Of a stretch of DNA of 44,600 nucleotides, positions 16,917-24,322 are shown one piece after another. Made by a program: the position numbers and the translations under genes. Location of the stretch: the NCBI GenBank assembly GCA_027489065.1, contig JAIYAM010000051.1, positions 1 to 44,600 on the forward strand. Reading direction: 5' to 3'. A model generated the notes under the pieces. The model was not told where the DNA came from. It saw nothing but the letters and a program-made list of their open reading frames with translations, and made no database searches. Origin of the DNA: Erythrobacteraceae bacterium. GTDB taxonomy: Bacteria > Pseudomonadota > Alphaproteobacteria > Sphingomonadales > Sphingomonadaceae. Every line of letters begins with the position of its first letter. Position 1 is the first letter of the stretch.

Positions 16917-17009
16917 CCCCTCCCGCTTGCGGGAGGGGCCGGGGGTGGGATTTCGGCGGGGGGAGGGATGGCCCACCCCCCGACCCCCTCCCGCGGGCGG
17001 GAGGGGGGG
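16917..17009. repeat. Inverted pair of GC-rich REP-like palindromes (family C)
   Basis: Copy 1 (16917-16949) reads CCCCTCCCGCTTGCGGGAGG and continues CCGGGGGTGGG. Copy 2 (16972-17009) is its inverted form, CCCACCCCCCGACCCCCTCC followed by CGCGGGCGGG. Each copy is a hairpin by itself and the two face each other across about 22 bp. A third copy lies at 40685-40717. The pair sits between the pirin and azoR genes and may also act as a transcript barrier. Confidence 0.85.
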
Positions 17010-17017
17010 AAAGTGGC

Positions 17018-17722
17018 TTACGCGGCGTCGACCAGCACGACCTCGCTGTCCTCCAGCGCGGTGATCGTGACGCTTTCGAGCGCGGTGATCGCCACGCCGT
17101 CGCGGGCGTTCGCCTCGACCTGTTCGACGCGCACCTTGCCGGTGGCGGGGACGAGGTAGAGGTGACGGTCGGCAGTGCGGGGCGTGTAGGTCACGCTCTC
17201 GCCTGCCTTGATGGTCGCACCCAGCACGCGGGCATCGGCCCGGATCCTGAGCGCGTCATCATCGTCATTCGCAGCCCCGCTCGCCAGCGGGACGAAGGCG
17301 CCGTTGCGGTCGTCCTTGGGGAACTGGCGCGCGCCCCAGCTCGGCTCGCCGCCGCGGGCATCGGGGATGATCCAGATCTGGAAGAGGGTGGTTTCCTCGT
17401 CCTCGAGATTGAACTCCGAGTGGGTGACCCCGCTCCCGGCGCTCATCACCTGCACGTCGCCCGCTTCGGTGCGGCCTTCGTTGCCCATGGAGTCGCGGTG
17501 CGTGATCGCGCCGGTGCGGACATAGGTGATGATCTCCATGTCGCTGTGCGGGTGGGCCGGGAAGCCGGACTTGGCCGCGATGGCATCGTCGTTCCAGACC
17601 CTGAGCGCGCCCCAGTGGACGCGGGCGGGATCGTGGTAGCCTGCAAAGCTGAAGTGGTGGTGCGCATCGAGCCAGCCGTGGTTCGCGGCACCGAGGGTGT
17701 TGAAGGGACGCAGTTCGATCAT
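17018..17722 (-). CDS. Pirin family protein (YhhW-like)
   Basis: A 234-residue double-cupin protein of the pirin family. The N-terminal cupin carries the metal ligands FPAHPHSDMEIITYV and SAGSGVTHSEFN (three His and a Glu). The start is preceded by AGGAGACACGCC. Some family members have quercetin 2,3-dioxygenase activity, and others modulate enzymes or transcription; the sequence cannot tell which applies. It is divergent from a LysR gene, with a perfect palindrome in the shared region. That is the usual layout of a regulator and its target, often responding to redox or electrophile stress together with azoR. Confidence 0.92.
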   Translation of the reverse strand: MIELRPFNTLGAANHGWLDAHHHFSFAGYHDPARVHWGALRVWNDDAIAAKSGFPAHPHSDMEIITYVRTGAITHRDSMGNEGRTEAGDVQVMSAGSGVTHSEFNLEDEETTLFQIWIIPDARGGEPSWGARQFPKDDRNGAFVPLASGAANDDDDALRIRADARVLGATIKAGESVTYTPRTADRHLYLVPATGKVRVEQVEANARDGVAITALESVTITALEDSEVVLVDAA

Positions 17723-17797
17723 GGCGTGTCTCCTGGTTCGTTGAAGCCGAGATAGGCCGAAGGTGGGGTCAGGATAAGTGCGATAAAACTTGCCAAG

Positions 17798-17818
17798 ATG
17801 TTCGGATTATCCGAACAT
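17798..17818. promoter_or_regulatory. Perfect palindrome, candidate LysR operator
   Basis: ATGTTCGGAT and ATCCGAACAT are exact inverted arms around a single T. It lies between divergent pirin and LysR genes and contains the T-N11-A spacing expected for LysR binding. It overlaps the first in-frame ATG of the LysR frame, which argues that translation begins at the second ATG (17825). Confidence 0.6.
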
Positions 17819-17824
17819 AAGGCG

Positions 17825-18718
17825 ATGAAACTCGGCGATCCCACGCTCGACCAGCTGCGCATCTTCATTGCGGTTGTAGAGCACGGCAGCTTCGGGGGCG
17901 CGGCCAAGGCGATGGGGCGGGCGATCTCGGCGGTGTCTTACGGCATCGGGCAGCTGGAGGCGCAGCTCGGCCATGTGCTGTTCGAGCGCGAAGGCTCGCG
18001 CCGCCCGGTGCTCACCCCGGCGGGCGAGGGGTTGCTGGCCGAGGCACGGAGCATCGCGGACGGGGTGGACGCGCTGCTGGCCAAGGCGCGCTCGCTTCAT
18101 GCGGGGCTCGAATCCGCGATCACGCTGGTGGTTGACGTCATGGTGTCAGGCGAGGTCACCGCCCATGTGCTCGGCGAATTCCGCCGGATGTTCCCCACCT
18201 GCGCACTCACCTTGCGGATCGAGGGGCTGGGCGCGGTCGCGGCTTGCGTCGTCAATGGCGGGTCGGACCTCGCCATCGGCGGGCCGGTGATCGGCGATCA
18301 GCCCTCGCTCGAACGCCAGGCGGTGGGCGAGATCGAGCTGATCCCCGTGGCCGCGCCCTCGCACCCCTTGGCCCGCCCCGATGTGGCTCCGGGCGAGAGC
18401 CGCCGCCACCTGCAACTGGTGCTGACCGACCGCTCGCCCCTGACCGAGGGGCTGGAGTTCTCGGTGCTCAGCCCGCTGACATGGCGGCTGGGGGATCTGA
18501 GCGCCAAGCATTCGCTGCTCAAGGAGGGGCTGGGCTGGGGCAACATGCCGCGCGCGATGGTGGCAGGCGATCTGGCGAGCGGCGCGCTGGTCGCGCTCGA
18601 TCTGCCGGAGAAGCCCGGCGCGCATTATCCGCTCAATGCGCTCTGGCGCAGGGACACGCGGCTCGGCCCGGCGGCGAGCTGGCTGGTGGACGCGTTTCGG
18701 GAGGGGCTGGCGGGTTAG
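17825..18718 (+). CDS. LysR-family transcriptional regulator
   Basis: A 297-residue LysR regulator. The N-terminal winged helix-turn-helix reads LDQLRIFIAVVEHGSFGGAAKAMGRAISAVSYGIGQLEAQLG. A linker (SLHAGLESAITLVVDVMVSGEVTAHVL) leads to the effector-binding domain. The start at 17825 has AAGGCG just upstream and leaves the operator palindrome outside the coding region; the ATG at 17798 would encode nine extra residues from the palindrome itself. It probably represses itself and controls the divergent pirin gene, and perhaps azoR beyond. Confidence 0.9.
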   Translation: MKLGDPTLDQLRIFIAVVEHGSFGGAAKAMGRAISAVSYGIGQLEAQLGHVLFEREGSRRPVLTPAGEGLLAEARSIADGVDALLAKARSLHAGLESAITLVVDVMVSGEVTAHVLGEFRRMFPTCALTLRIEGLGAVAACVVNGGSDLAIGGPVIGDQPSLERQAVGEIELIPVAAPSHPLARPDVAPGESRRHLQLVLTDRSPLTEGLEFSVLSPLTWRLGDLSAKHSLLKEGLGWGNMPRAMVAGDLASGALVALDLPEKPGAHYPLNALWRRDTRLGPAASWLVDAFREGLAG

Positions 18719-19095
18719 GCCCGCCGCAGCCAGTCGAGCGCTTCGACGCGGCTGTCGAAATACTCAACCTGCGTGCCCTGCGCGATGCGGCGGTATTGCA
18801 TCCGCACCAGCGGCGCGGCGTTGAGGATGGCAAAGCGCCTGAGGCCGTTGCGGCTGCCGGACTCGATGGAATCGCGGATCGCATCGGCCGTGGCGCGGTC
18901 CTGCGGCATGAAGTCCTTGAAATCGCCGAGCGCGGTGAAGGATACGCCTGCCTTCATGAACGGCTTGGCGGCCTCGCCGAGCTCGAAGAGGAAGCGCTTC
19001 ATCCCCTCGGCATCCCAATAGCCGCCGATCGCGAAATGCACCTCGGCGCGGCTCGCGTCGGCGGTGATGGTGTGGCTGGGGGTCATCACGCTCAT
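18715..19095 (-). CDS. STAS/SpoIIAA-like domain protein
   Basis: A small soluble protein of 126 residues resembling the SpoIIAA-like (STAS) group of stand-alone proteins. After a short lead it has HTITADASRAEVHFAIGGYWDAEGMKRFLFELGEAAKPF, then SFTALGDFKDFMPQD, and a C-terminal GTQVEYFDSRVEALDWLRRA; the FDSxxEALxWL ending is characteristic. The exact start is uncertain (19095 or 19086). Its last bases overlap the LysR stop on the other strand by four nucleotides. Function is unknown to me. Confidence 0.7.
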   Translation of the reverse strand: MSVMTPSHTITADASRAEVHFAIGGYWDAEGMKRFLFELGEAAKPFMKAGVSFTALGDFKDFMPQDRATADAIRDSIESGSRNGLRRFAILNAAPLVRMQYRRIAQGTQVEYFDSRVEALDWLRRA

Positions 19096-19182
19096 GACGA
19101 AGGATGCTGCGCCAAGGGGGTTAAGGGACAATACGCAGGATAAGCTTTACGTAGCGGTAGGCATGTCTGTCGTTGCCTCGAG

Positions 19183-19812
19183 TTAGCGCTCGAAGCGCAG
19201 CGGCGGATCGCCCGCACGCCACGGCGGGTATTTGTCCATGACGGCGGCGAACAGCGGGGAGGCGAGGTGAGAGTCCAGCCAGCCTTGCAGGTGCGGCAGG
19301 GACTGCGCCGCGAACCAAGCGGGGTCGATCGCGGCGAACTGGCGCACGAAGGGAAACAGCGCGATATCGGTGAGGCCGATGTCGGCGCCGCCTAGATATC
19401 GCGCCTGGGCGAGCTGCTCCTCCAGCGGAGCGAGCAGGGCGAGCGCGGCGGCGCGGTGATCGGTTCCGGCGTCCTCATAACGGCCCGGATACTTCGCGCG
19501 GTCGAGATGGTGCTTGAACGGCCCGTCATTGGCCGCGATCAGATCGGGATCATCGCCCGCCAGCCAGCCTTCGGGATCATTCTGCCCCAGCGCCCAGCGC
19601 ATGATGTCGAGGCTCTGGTCGATCACGGCGCCATCCGGCAGCACCAGCACCGGCACGGTCGCCTTGGCCGAGGCGGCGAGAAGCTCGGGCGGCTTGGCGG
19701 CGAGCTTCACTTCCCGCAATTCCACCGCAATCTCCGCCACCCAAAGCGCCATGCGCGCACGGATTGCGTAGGGGCAGCGGCGGAAGGAATAGAGGACGGG
19801 CAGCGCGCTCAT
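19183..19812 (-). CDS. Glutathione S-transferase family protein
   Basis: A 209-residue GST-fold protein. The thioredoxin-like domain starts [20 protein letters not shown], in which RRCPYAIRA contains a Cys-Pro-Tyr active-site motif like glutaredoxin 2 or omega-class enzymes. [24 protein letters not shown] supplies the cis-Pro and the glutathione-binding Gln-Ser. A helical C-terminal domain follows. It overlaps the tRNA hydroxylase gene upstream by four bases (ATGA), so it is the third gene of an ilvE-trhO-GST operon. Confidence 0.88.
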   Translation of the reverse strand: MSALPVLYSFRRCPYAIRARMALWVAEIAVELREVKLAAKPPELLAASAKATVPVLVLPDGAVIDQSLDIMRWALGQNDPEGWLAGDDPDLIAANDGPFKHHLDRAKYPGRYEDAGTDHRAAALALLAPLEEQLAQARYLGGADIGLTDIALFPFVRQFAAIDPAWFAAQSLPHLQGWLDSHLASPLFAAVMDKYPPWRAGDPPLRFER

Positions 19813-20735
19813 GGCTTGGGCGGACGCACCGCGCCCACGTGCAATTCGCCGCGTGCCTTGGCCAGCGCTTCCTGACGCTGGCGTTCGGCATAGCCTGCGC
19901 GCTGCTCGGGTGTGCGTTCGTGGATGCAGGCGGGGCAGCTCACCCCGTGTTCGTAATCCGGATGGGCGAGCGCCGCTTCATCCAGCGGACGGCGGCAGGC
20001 GCGGCACAGCTGGAACGTGCCTTGCGCAAGTCCGTGGCGCACCGTCACGCGCTCATCGAAAACGAAGCATTCGCCCTGCCACAGGCTTTGCTCTTCCGGC
20101 ACCTCTTCGAGATACTTCAGGATGCCGCCCTTGAGGTGGTAAACCTCCTCGATCCCTTCGGCGCGCAGGAAGGCGGTCGATTTCTCGCAGCGGATGCCGC
20201 CGGTGCAGAACATCGCGACCTTGGTTTTGCCCTCCAGCAATGCCTCGCGGTGGTCGCGGAACCACGCGGGAAAGTCGCGGAAGGTCGGCGTTGCGGGATC
20301 GACCGCGCCTCTGAACGTCCCCACCGCGACCTCGTAATCGTTGCGGGTGTCGATCACGACCGTGTCGGGATCGGCGATCAAGGCGTTCCAGTCATGCGGG
20401 TCGACATAGTGGCCTGCGGACAGCGTGGGGTCGATGTCGGGCTCGCCCATGGTGACGATCTCGCGTTTCACCCGCACCTTCATACGGTGGAAGGGCATTT
20501 CGGGCGCGGCGGAGAACTTTACGTCGAGGTCGGCGCAGCCGGGCAGCGCGCGGATGTGGGAGAGCACCGCTTCCAGACCCTCAGGCGAGCCGCCAATGGT
20601 CCCGTTGATCCCCTCGCGGGCAAGGAGCAGCGTGCCCTTGATGCCGTGCGCCTCGCAGGTGGCGAGCAGCGGGGCGCGAAAGGCTTCGGGGTCGGGGAAG
20701 GCCGCAAACTTGTAGAGCGCGGCGACTGTAATCAA
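19809..20735 (-). CDS. trhO: tRNA uridine(34) hydroxylase, rhodanese family
   Basis: Installs the 5-hydroxyl on U34 of certain tRNAs (TrhO/YceA family). The 308-residue protein has an N-terminal ferredoxin-like part ([34 protein letters not shown]) and a rhodanese domain with [13 protein letters not shown]. The active-site Cys lies in [18 protein letters not shown]-terminal Cys-rich extension ([19 protein letters not shown]) could bind zinc. No ATG precedes the conserved start. A TTG at 20735 overlaps the ilvE stop (TTGA) and gives the expected length, so translational coupling is likely. The long open frame upstream is ilvE antisense phase. Confidence 0.9.
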   Translation of the reverse strand: MITVAALYKFAAFPDPEAFRAPLLATCEAHGIKGTLLLAREGINGTIGGSPEGLEAVLSHIRALPGCADLDVKFSAAPEMPFHRMKVRVKREIVTMGEPDIDPTLSAGHYVDPHDWNALIADPDTVVIDTRNDYEVAVGTFRGAVDPATPTFRDFPAWFRDHREALLEGKTKVAMFCTGGIRCEKSTAFLRAEGIEEVYHLKGGILKYLEEVPEEQSLWQGECFVFDERVTVRHGLAQGTFQLCRACRRPLDEAALAHPDYEHGVSCPACIHERTPEQRAGYAERQRQEALAKARGELHVGAVRPPKP

Positions 20736-21808
20736 ACCCGCGTCACCCAGCCGTGGGTGTCGGCGATGCGGCCGGTCTGGATGCCCACCAGCGTCTCGCG
20801 CAGTTTGGCGGTGGTCTGGCCGATGCCGCCGGCGCCGATGGTGAATTCGCCGTCGGGCCCCGCGACCTTGCCGACCGCCGTCACGACAGCCGCGGTGCCA
20901 CAGGCCATGACCTCGACGAGGTGCCCGCTCGCCGCATCGGCGCGCCACTGGTCGATGGAGTAGGGGGCTTCGGACACCTTCAGCCCCTGCTCGCCCAGCA
21001 GCGCGATCAGGCTGTCGCGCGTGATGCCGGGCAGGATCGTGCCGGTCAGCGGCGGGGTGATCACCGTGCCGTCGGCGAAGACGAAGAACAGGTTCATGCC
21101 GCCCAGCTCCTCGACCCAGCGCTTTTCGACGGCGTCGAGGAACAGCACCTGATCATGGCCCATCGCGAAGGCCTGTCCGGTCGGCACCAGGCTGGCGGCG
21201 TAGTTGCCCCCGCACTTGGCCGCCCCGGTGCCGCCAGGGGCAGCGCGGGTGAAGTCGGAGATCCAGATGCTCACCGCCTTGGCGCCCGACTTGAAGTAAT
21301 TGCCCGCAGGCGAGGCGATGACGATGAACTTGTACTTCTTGGCCGGGCGCACGCCGAGGAAGGCCTCGGTCGCGATCATGAAGGGCCGCAGGTAGAGCGA
21401 ACCGCCCTCGACCGCCGGATACCAGTTGCCGTCCACCTCGAGCAGCGCGGCGATCGCGGCGAGGAACAGCTCGGGCGGCAGCGCAGGCATCGCCAGCCGC
21501 TCGGCCGAGGCGTTGAAGCGGCGGGCGTTGGCTTCGGGCCGGAACAGGCCGAGGCTGCCGTCGGGGTGGTGATAGGCCTTCAGTCCCTCGAAGATCTCCT
21601 GCGCGTAATGCAGCACGCTCGCCGCCGGATCGAGCGGGATGGGCTGACGCGGGCCGATGGTCGGGGTCTGCCAGCCGCCGAGATCCGCGTCATAGTCGAT
21701 GACGACCATGTGATCGGTGAACACCGTCCCGAAGCCGGGATCGGCGATCAGCGCAGCGCGGGTGGCATCGGGCGTGGGCGAGGGGTGCGGCAGGCGGGTG
21801 AAGTGCAT
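20732..21808 (-). CDS. ilvE: Branched-chain amino acid aminotransferase
   Basis: A 358-residue PLP-dependent fold-type IV transaminase that interconverts Leu, Ile and Val with their keto acids. Motifs are [11 protein letters not shown] near the N-terminus, [62 protein letters not shown] (its lysine lies in the long-form bacterial BCAT PLP region) and [18 protein letters not shown]. The length and the LRPF motif fit the class III (eukaryote-like) BCAT. It heads the operon with trhO and GST. A repeat-rich leader region lies upstream. Confidence 0.95.
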   Translation of the reverse strand: MHFTRLPHPSPTPDATRAALIADPGFGTVFTDHMVVIDYDADLGGWQTPTIGPRQPIPLDPAASVLHYAQEIFEGLKAYHHPDGSLGLFRPEANARRFNASAERLAMPALPPELFLAAIAALLEVDGNWYPAVEGGSLYLRPFMIATEAFLGVRPAKKYKFIVIASPAGNYFKSGAKAVSIWISDFTRAAPGGTGAAKCGGNYAASLVPTGQAFAMGHDQVLFLDAVEKRWVEELGGMNLFFVFADGTVITPPLTGTILPGITRDSLIALLGEQGLKVSEAPYSIDQWRADAASGHLVEVMACGTAAVVTAVGKVAGPDGEFTIGAGGIGQTTAKLRETLVGIQTGRIADTHGWVTRV

Positions 21809-21884
21809 TTCTTGCGCCTAATCCTGCGGGGCAAAGAGAGCAAGACGACTTTGGAGCCAGACTGCAAGGAGAGAAATAGCCGGC

Positions 21885-21981
21885 CGCAGGCACGCGAGGC
21901 CACGCGGCCGAGCCGCAGGTGCCCCGTAGCGAAGCGGAGGGATTAGCACCGAGGACGAACCCGCGGAGGCGGGTTCGCAGA
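21885..21981. repeat. GC-rich palindromic repeat upstream of ilvE
   Basis: A run of nested inverted repeats: CGGCCGCAGG with its partners through GCCACGCGGCCG, then AGCGAAGCGGAGGGATTAGC, ending in the hairpin GAACCCGC/GCGGGTTC (21957-21976). The composition resembles dispersed repeats seen between genes in this lineage, but I see no second full copy in this window. Confidence 0.45.
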
Positions 21982-21984
21982 ACA

Positions 21985-22037
21985 AAAATGAAAAGGGCAG
22001 CTTCGCACCCCACAGAACATGGGGGGAAGCTGCCCTT
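21985..22037 (-). terminator. Strong rho-independent terminator of a minus-strand micro-transcript
   Basis: A 12-bp perfect stem AAGGGCAGCTTC (21993-22004) with GAAGCTGCCCTT (22026-22037) also contains an inner CCCC/GGGG pairing. On the minus strand it is followed by TTTTCATTTTTG. The plus-strand side lacks a T run, so it ends transcription that comes from the right. Confidence 0.8.
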
Positions 22038-22091
22038 GACATGGTCAGCGGCCGGAAGTGCCGCTCACGAAGCCTTACTCAGGCAAGAGGA

Positions 22092-22148
22092 TTACCGAGT
22101 ATGCTCCGTAGGGATCTTCACCGACCTCGCTACTGAACCATGAGACAT
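22092..22148 (-). CDS. Putative 18-residue micro-ORF with extreme Shine-Dalgarno
   Basis: The minus-strand ATG at 22148 is preceded by AAAGGAGGTGATCC, 14 nt (22163-22150) perfectly complementary to the 3' end of 16S rRNA, with seven bases between GGAGG and ATG. The frame encodes MSHGSVARSVKIPTEHTR and stops. A different frame of the same stretch, ending at 22075, encodes EVGEDPYGAYSVILLPE but has no start codon of its own. A strong terminator follows about 50 bases downstream. Either a leader peptide, a real microprotein reached by a frame change, or an RNA whose job is to engage ribosomes would fit. I do not recognise the peptide. Confidence 0.4.
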   Translation of the reverse strand: MSHGSVARSVKIPTEHTR

Positions 22149-22149
22149 C

Positions 22150-22163
22150 GGATCACCTCCTTT
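22150..22163 (-). promoter_or_regulatory. 14-nt perfect anti-16S Shine-Dalgarno
   Basis: The plus strand reads GGATCACCTCCTTT, identical to the conserved last bases of 16S rRNA, so the minus-strand RNA is fully complementary to the anti-SD tail. The flanking bases do not match rRNA, so this is not an rRNA gene fragment. Typical ribosome sites in this window show only 4-6 such bases. Confidence 0.75.
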
Positions 22164-22324
22164 CAAGCTTGTGAGCAGACCCCGCCGTTTCACCGGGGGC
22201 CGAGAGCCGCGCGCGCCGCTGGCCTCAGGGCACAATGTGATTCATCGGGAGGGCTTCGGCAAGTCTTGTAAAATTCTTTTCTCGCGTCATACTCCCCGCT
22301 CGCCGCAAGCTGCGGGTGATGATG

Positions 22325-22351
22325 CGCCTGAGGGAGACCTCGGGCGTTTTT
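22325..22351 (+). terminator. Rho-independent terminator with no assigned plus-strand gene
   Basis: CGCCTGAGG, a GAGA tetraloop and CCTCGGGCG (one G-T wobble) form a 9-bp stem followed directly by five T. No plus-strand coding gene ends nearby: ilvE and the micro-ORF are on the minus strand. It may end an unannotated plus-strand small RNA from roughly 22165-22320. Confidence 0.6.
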
Positions 22352-22423
22352 CGTTTCCGGTCCGCGCTGTGGACAGGCTGGGGGCAAGCCTGTGGATATT
22401 AATGTATGGAATCGGTTCCGCTT

Positions 22424-22524
22424 CGTCATTGCGAGCGAAGCGAAGCAATCTAGGATTGCCATCTGCACTTGGCGCACCAGCCGATCATGGATTGCCGCGT
22501 CGCCTGCGGCTCCTCGCAATGACG
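22424..22524. repeat. Inverted REP-like pair, family A (no gene inside)
   Basis: Copy A1 (22424-22455) starts CGTCATTGCGAGCGAAGC and ends AAGCAATCTAGGA. Copy A2 (22487-22524) is the inverted form ATGGATTGCCGCGTC...CTCGCAATGACG. The CGTC ends point outward and the spacer is about 31 bp. The same family brackets a GIY-YIG gene at 28916-29288 and recurs at 38609-38708. Confidence 0.9.
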
Positions 22525-22528
22525 AGGT

Positions 22529-23098
22529 TTAGCGGCAATCCTCGACCACCCGGCTCACTTCCGCATGGCTCGGGATATAGAGCGGCGCCTGCCCCTCGAC
22601 CTCGACCGCGAAGCGCCCCTTGCTGAGCGCCATCGCGTCGAGCAGCGGGTCGCCGGCGGCCACATCGGCGGCGAGGTAGCGGAGGGTGTCCTCCACCGGC
22701 ACGGCGCGGAACGCGCGGGTCGCGGTTTCGGTGCGGATCGTCATCACCCGCGGGGCGGTGCTGCTGCCCTCGCGCCAGAGCTCCATGCGCCGGCTTTGCG
22801 GATTGCAGGTCATCATGAACCCGCCCGCCCCGGTGGTGGCGATGAACAGCGCGGTCGTGCCGCCATCGTGCGGGTGATAGCGCCACGCGCCCGGCGTCAG
22901 GGCCGCGTCCATCCACCCGCCGCCGGGCAAGGCGCCCGCCGGTCCCGGTGCCGCGGGCCGCGCGGGGGCAGGCGCAGGTCGGGGCGCGGGCGCCGATGTG
23001 CTGGCCTGCGGAGGCGCCTTCGCGGCGGGCGCGCAGGCGGCGAGCAGCGCGGTGGCGGCAAGGGCGAGGGGCGCTGCGAAGTGTCGGGCTGCTTTCAT
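22529..23098 (-). CDS. Hypothetical lipoprotein, proline/alanine-rich
   Basis: A 189-residue predicted lipoprotein. The signal peptide MKAARHFAAPLALAATALLAAC ends in a lipobox LLAAC, with Cys at residue 22. A Pro/Ala linker (about residues 24-60) leads to a compact domain with GAWRYHPHDGGTTALFIA, FMMTCNPQSRRMELWRE and a C-terminal PLYIPSHAEVSRVVEDCR. Two or three Cys in the mature domain could form a disulfide. Similar proteins are common in sphingomonads, but I know no function. It is divergent from the TlyA gene. Confidence 0.75.
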   Translation of the reverse strand: MKAARHFAAPLALAATALLAACAPAAKAPPQASTSAPAPRPAPAPARPAAPGPAGALPGGGWMDAALTPGAWRYHPHDGGTTALFIATTGAGGFMMTCNPQSRRMELWREGSSTAPRVMTIRTETATRAFRAVPVEDTLRYLAADVAAGDPLLDAMALSKGRFAVEVEGQAPLYIPSHAEVSRVVEDCR

Positions 23099-23127
23099 GC
23101 CGTCACTTTGCGCGCTAGGAGCGGCGC

Positions 23128-23916
23128 TTGTCCATGCCCGATCAACCGCCCCGTCCCCCGAAAGCGGCCAAGCGCCGCGTCGACCAGCTGCTCGTCGAGC
23201 ACGGGCTGGCCGAGAGCCGCGCACGCGCACAGGCGCTGGTGATGGCGGGGCTGGTGTTCGTGGGCGAGACCAAGATCGACAAGCCGGGGCACCAGCTGCC
23301 CGAGGACGCCGCGATCGACGTGCGCGGGCGCGACCATCCCTGGGTGAGCCGCGGCGGGATCAAGCTCGCCCATGCAATCGACCATTTCGGCCTCGATCCG
23401 GCAGGCGCCGTCGCCATGGACATCGGCTCGTCCACCGGGGGCTTTACCGATGTGCTGCTGAGCAAGGGCGCCGCCCATGTGTTCTGCGTCGACAGCGGGA
23501 CGAACCAGCTTGCGTGGCGGCTGCGCGAGGACCCGCGCGTCACGGTGCTGGAGCAATTGAGCGCCCGGCTCCTCACCCCCGATCACATCACGCAGGCCTG
23601 CAACTGGGTGGTGTGCGATGCGAGCTTCATCAGCCTCGCCAAGGTGCTCGACGTGCCGCTCCGCCTCGCCGCGCCGCAATGCCGCCTCGTCGCGCTCATC
23701 AAGCCGCAGTTCGAGGTGGGGCGCGAGGAAGTGGGCAAGGGCGGGGTGGTGCGCGATTCCACGCTGCACGCGCGCGTGTGCGACGAGGTGCGCGGCTGGA
23801 TCGAAGGGCTGGGCTGGGCGGTCGACGGAACCGTGGAGAGCCCGATCACCGGGCCGCAGGGCAATGTCGAATTTCTGATCGCCGCCCACCGCGACACTTC
23901 AGGCGAGCATGACTGA
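23128..23916 (+). CDS. tlyA: TlyA family rRNA (cytidine-2'-O)-methyltransferase
   Basis: A 262-residue (or 260-residue) protein with an N-terminal S4 RNA-binding domain (RRVDQLLVEHGLAESRARAQALVMAGLVFV) followed by a FtsJ-like methyltransferase. VAMDIGSSTGGFTDVLL is the S-adenosylmethionine motif, and VCDASFISLAKVL and LIKPQFEVGREEVGKGGVV carry the conserved Asp and Lys. It methylates the 2'-OH of cytidines in 16S and/or 23S rRNA. AGGAG at 23117-23121 is ideally spaced for the TTG at 23128 and 12 nt from the ATG at 23134; the two starts cannot be separated here. Its stop overlaps the ATG of a small membrane ORF (TGATG). Confidence 0.92.
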   Translation: MSMPDQPPRPPKAAKRRVDQLLVEHGLAESRARAQALVMAGLVFVGETKIDKPGHQLPEDAAIDVRGRDHPWVSRGGIKLAHAIDHFGLDPAGAVAMDIGSSTGGFTDVLLSKGAAHVFCVDSGTNQLAWRLREDPRVTVLEQLSARLLTPDHITQACNWVVCDASFISLAKVLDVPLRLAAPQCRLVALIKPQFEVGREEVGKGGVVRDSTLHARVCDEVRGWIEGLGWAVDGTVESPITGPQGNVEFLIAAHRDTSGEHD

Positions 23917-23996
23917 TGAAGAACAAGGGCCTCATGATCGCCGCACTGGTTGCCGTCGTGCTCGGTGTAGCGGTCGCGCTGGGCGCGCTCGGCTAG
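23916..23996 (+). CDS. 26-residue single-helix membrane microprotein (candidate)
   Basis: Starts at an ATG overlapping the tlyA stop (TGATGA). It encodes MKNKGLMIAALVAVVLGVAV and six more residues (ALGALG) before TAG. Two lysines then one hydrophobic segment give a plausible inner-membrane microprotein with positive-inside topology. Translation would rely on coupling to tlyA. Conservation is unknown, so it may be fortuitous. Confidence 0.45.
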   Translation: MKNKGLMIAALVAVVLGVAVALGALG

Positions 23997-24025
23997 AGAC
24001 GATTGGCTGGGGCAGGGCGCAAAAG

Positions 24026-24063
24026 AAAAGACCGGCAGCAACCCAAGGTTGCCACCGGTCTTA
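24026..24063. terminator. Bidirectional rho-independent terminator
   Basis: GACCGGCAGCAACC and GGTTGCCACCGGTC form a long stem with one mismatch around a short loop. The minus-strand side is followed by TTTTCTTTT. It ends the small lipoprotein gene from the right and tlyA from the left. Confidence 0.8.
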
Positions 24064-24109
24064 ATCTATCCCTGTCCCGGCCTAGACCGGGGCTGGTAAT
24101 CCCGAAGGA

Positions 24110-24322
24110 TTATTCAGCAGCCGGGGTTTCGGTCGCGGCCGGGGTTTCGGCAGCCATCGCGTCAGCAGCCGGGGTTTCGGTAGCGGCCGGGGTTTCGGCA
24201 GCCATCGGCTCTTCGGCCACAGCGGTGGTGTCGGCAGCGGTGTCGGTGGTTTCAGCCGGCTTCGAGCAAGCGGCGGTGGCGAGAGCGAGGCCGGCGACGG
24301 CGACGAGAGCGATCTTCTTCAT
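24110..24322 (-). CDS. Small Ala/Thr/Pro-rich lipoprotein with internal repeats
   Basis: A 70-residue lipoprotein. The signal MKKIALVAVAGLALATAAC carries the lipobox ATAAC (Cys19). The mature part is acidic and low-complexity, with a 16-residue unit AAETPAATETPAADAM repeated almost exactly, mirrored by a 48-bp DNA repeat (24115-24162 and 24163-24210). It has its own terminator downstream and AAAGGGAAC upstream of the start. Such proteins are common small envelope components, and the function is unknown. The exact DNA repeat makes copy-number variation likely. Confidence 0.8.
   Translation of the reverse strand: MKKIALVAVAGLALATAACSKPAETTDTAADTTAVAEEPMAAETPAATETPAADAMAAETPAATETPAAE

Noticed and set aside
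22150..22163. Fragment of a 16S rRNA gene
   Set aside because: Only about 15 bases match the 16S 3' end and the flanks are unrelated; it is better explained as a Shine-Dalgarno on the minus strand.
24115..24210. CRISPR-like repeat
   Set aside because: Two adjacent 48-bp units are in frame inside a low-complexity lipoprotein; there are no spacers. No CRISPR array or cas gene was seen anywhere in the window.
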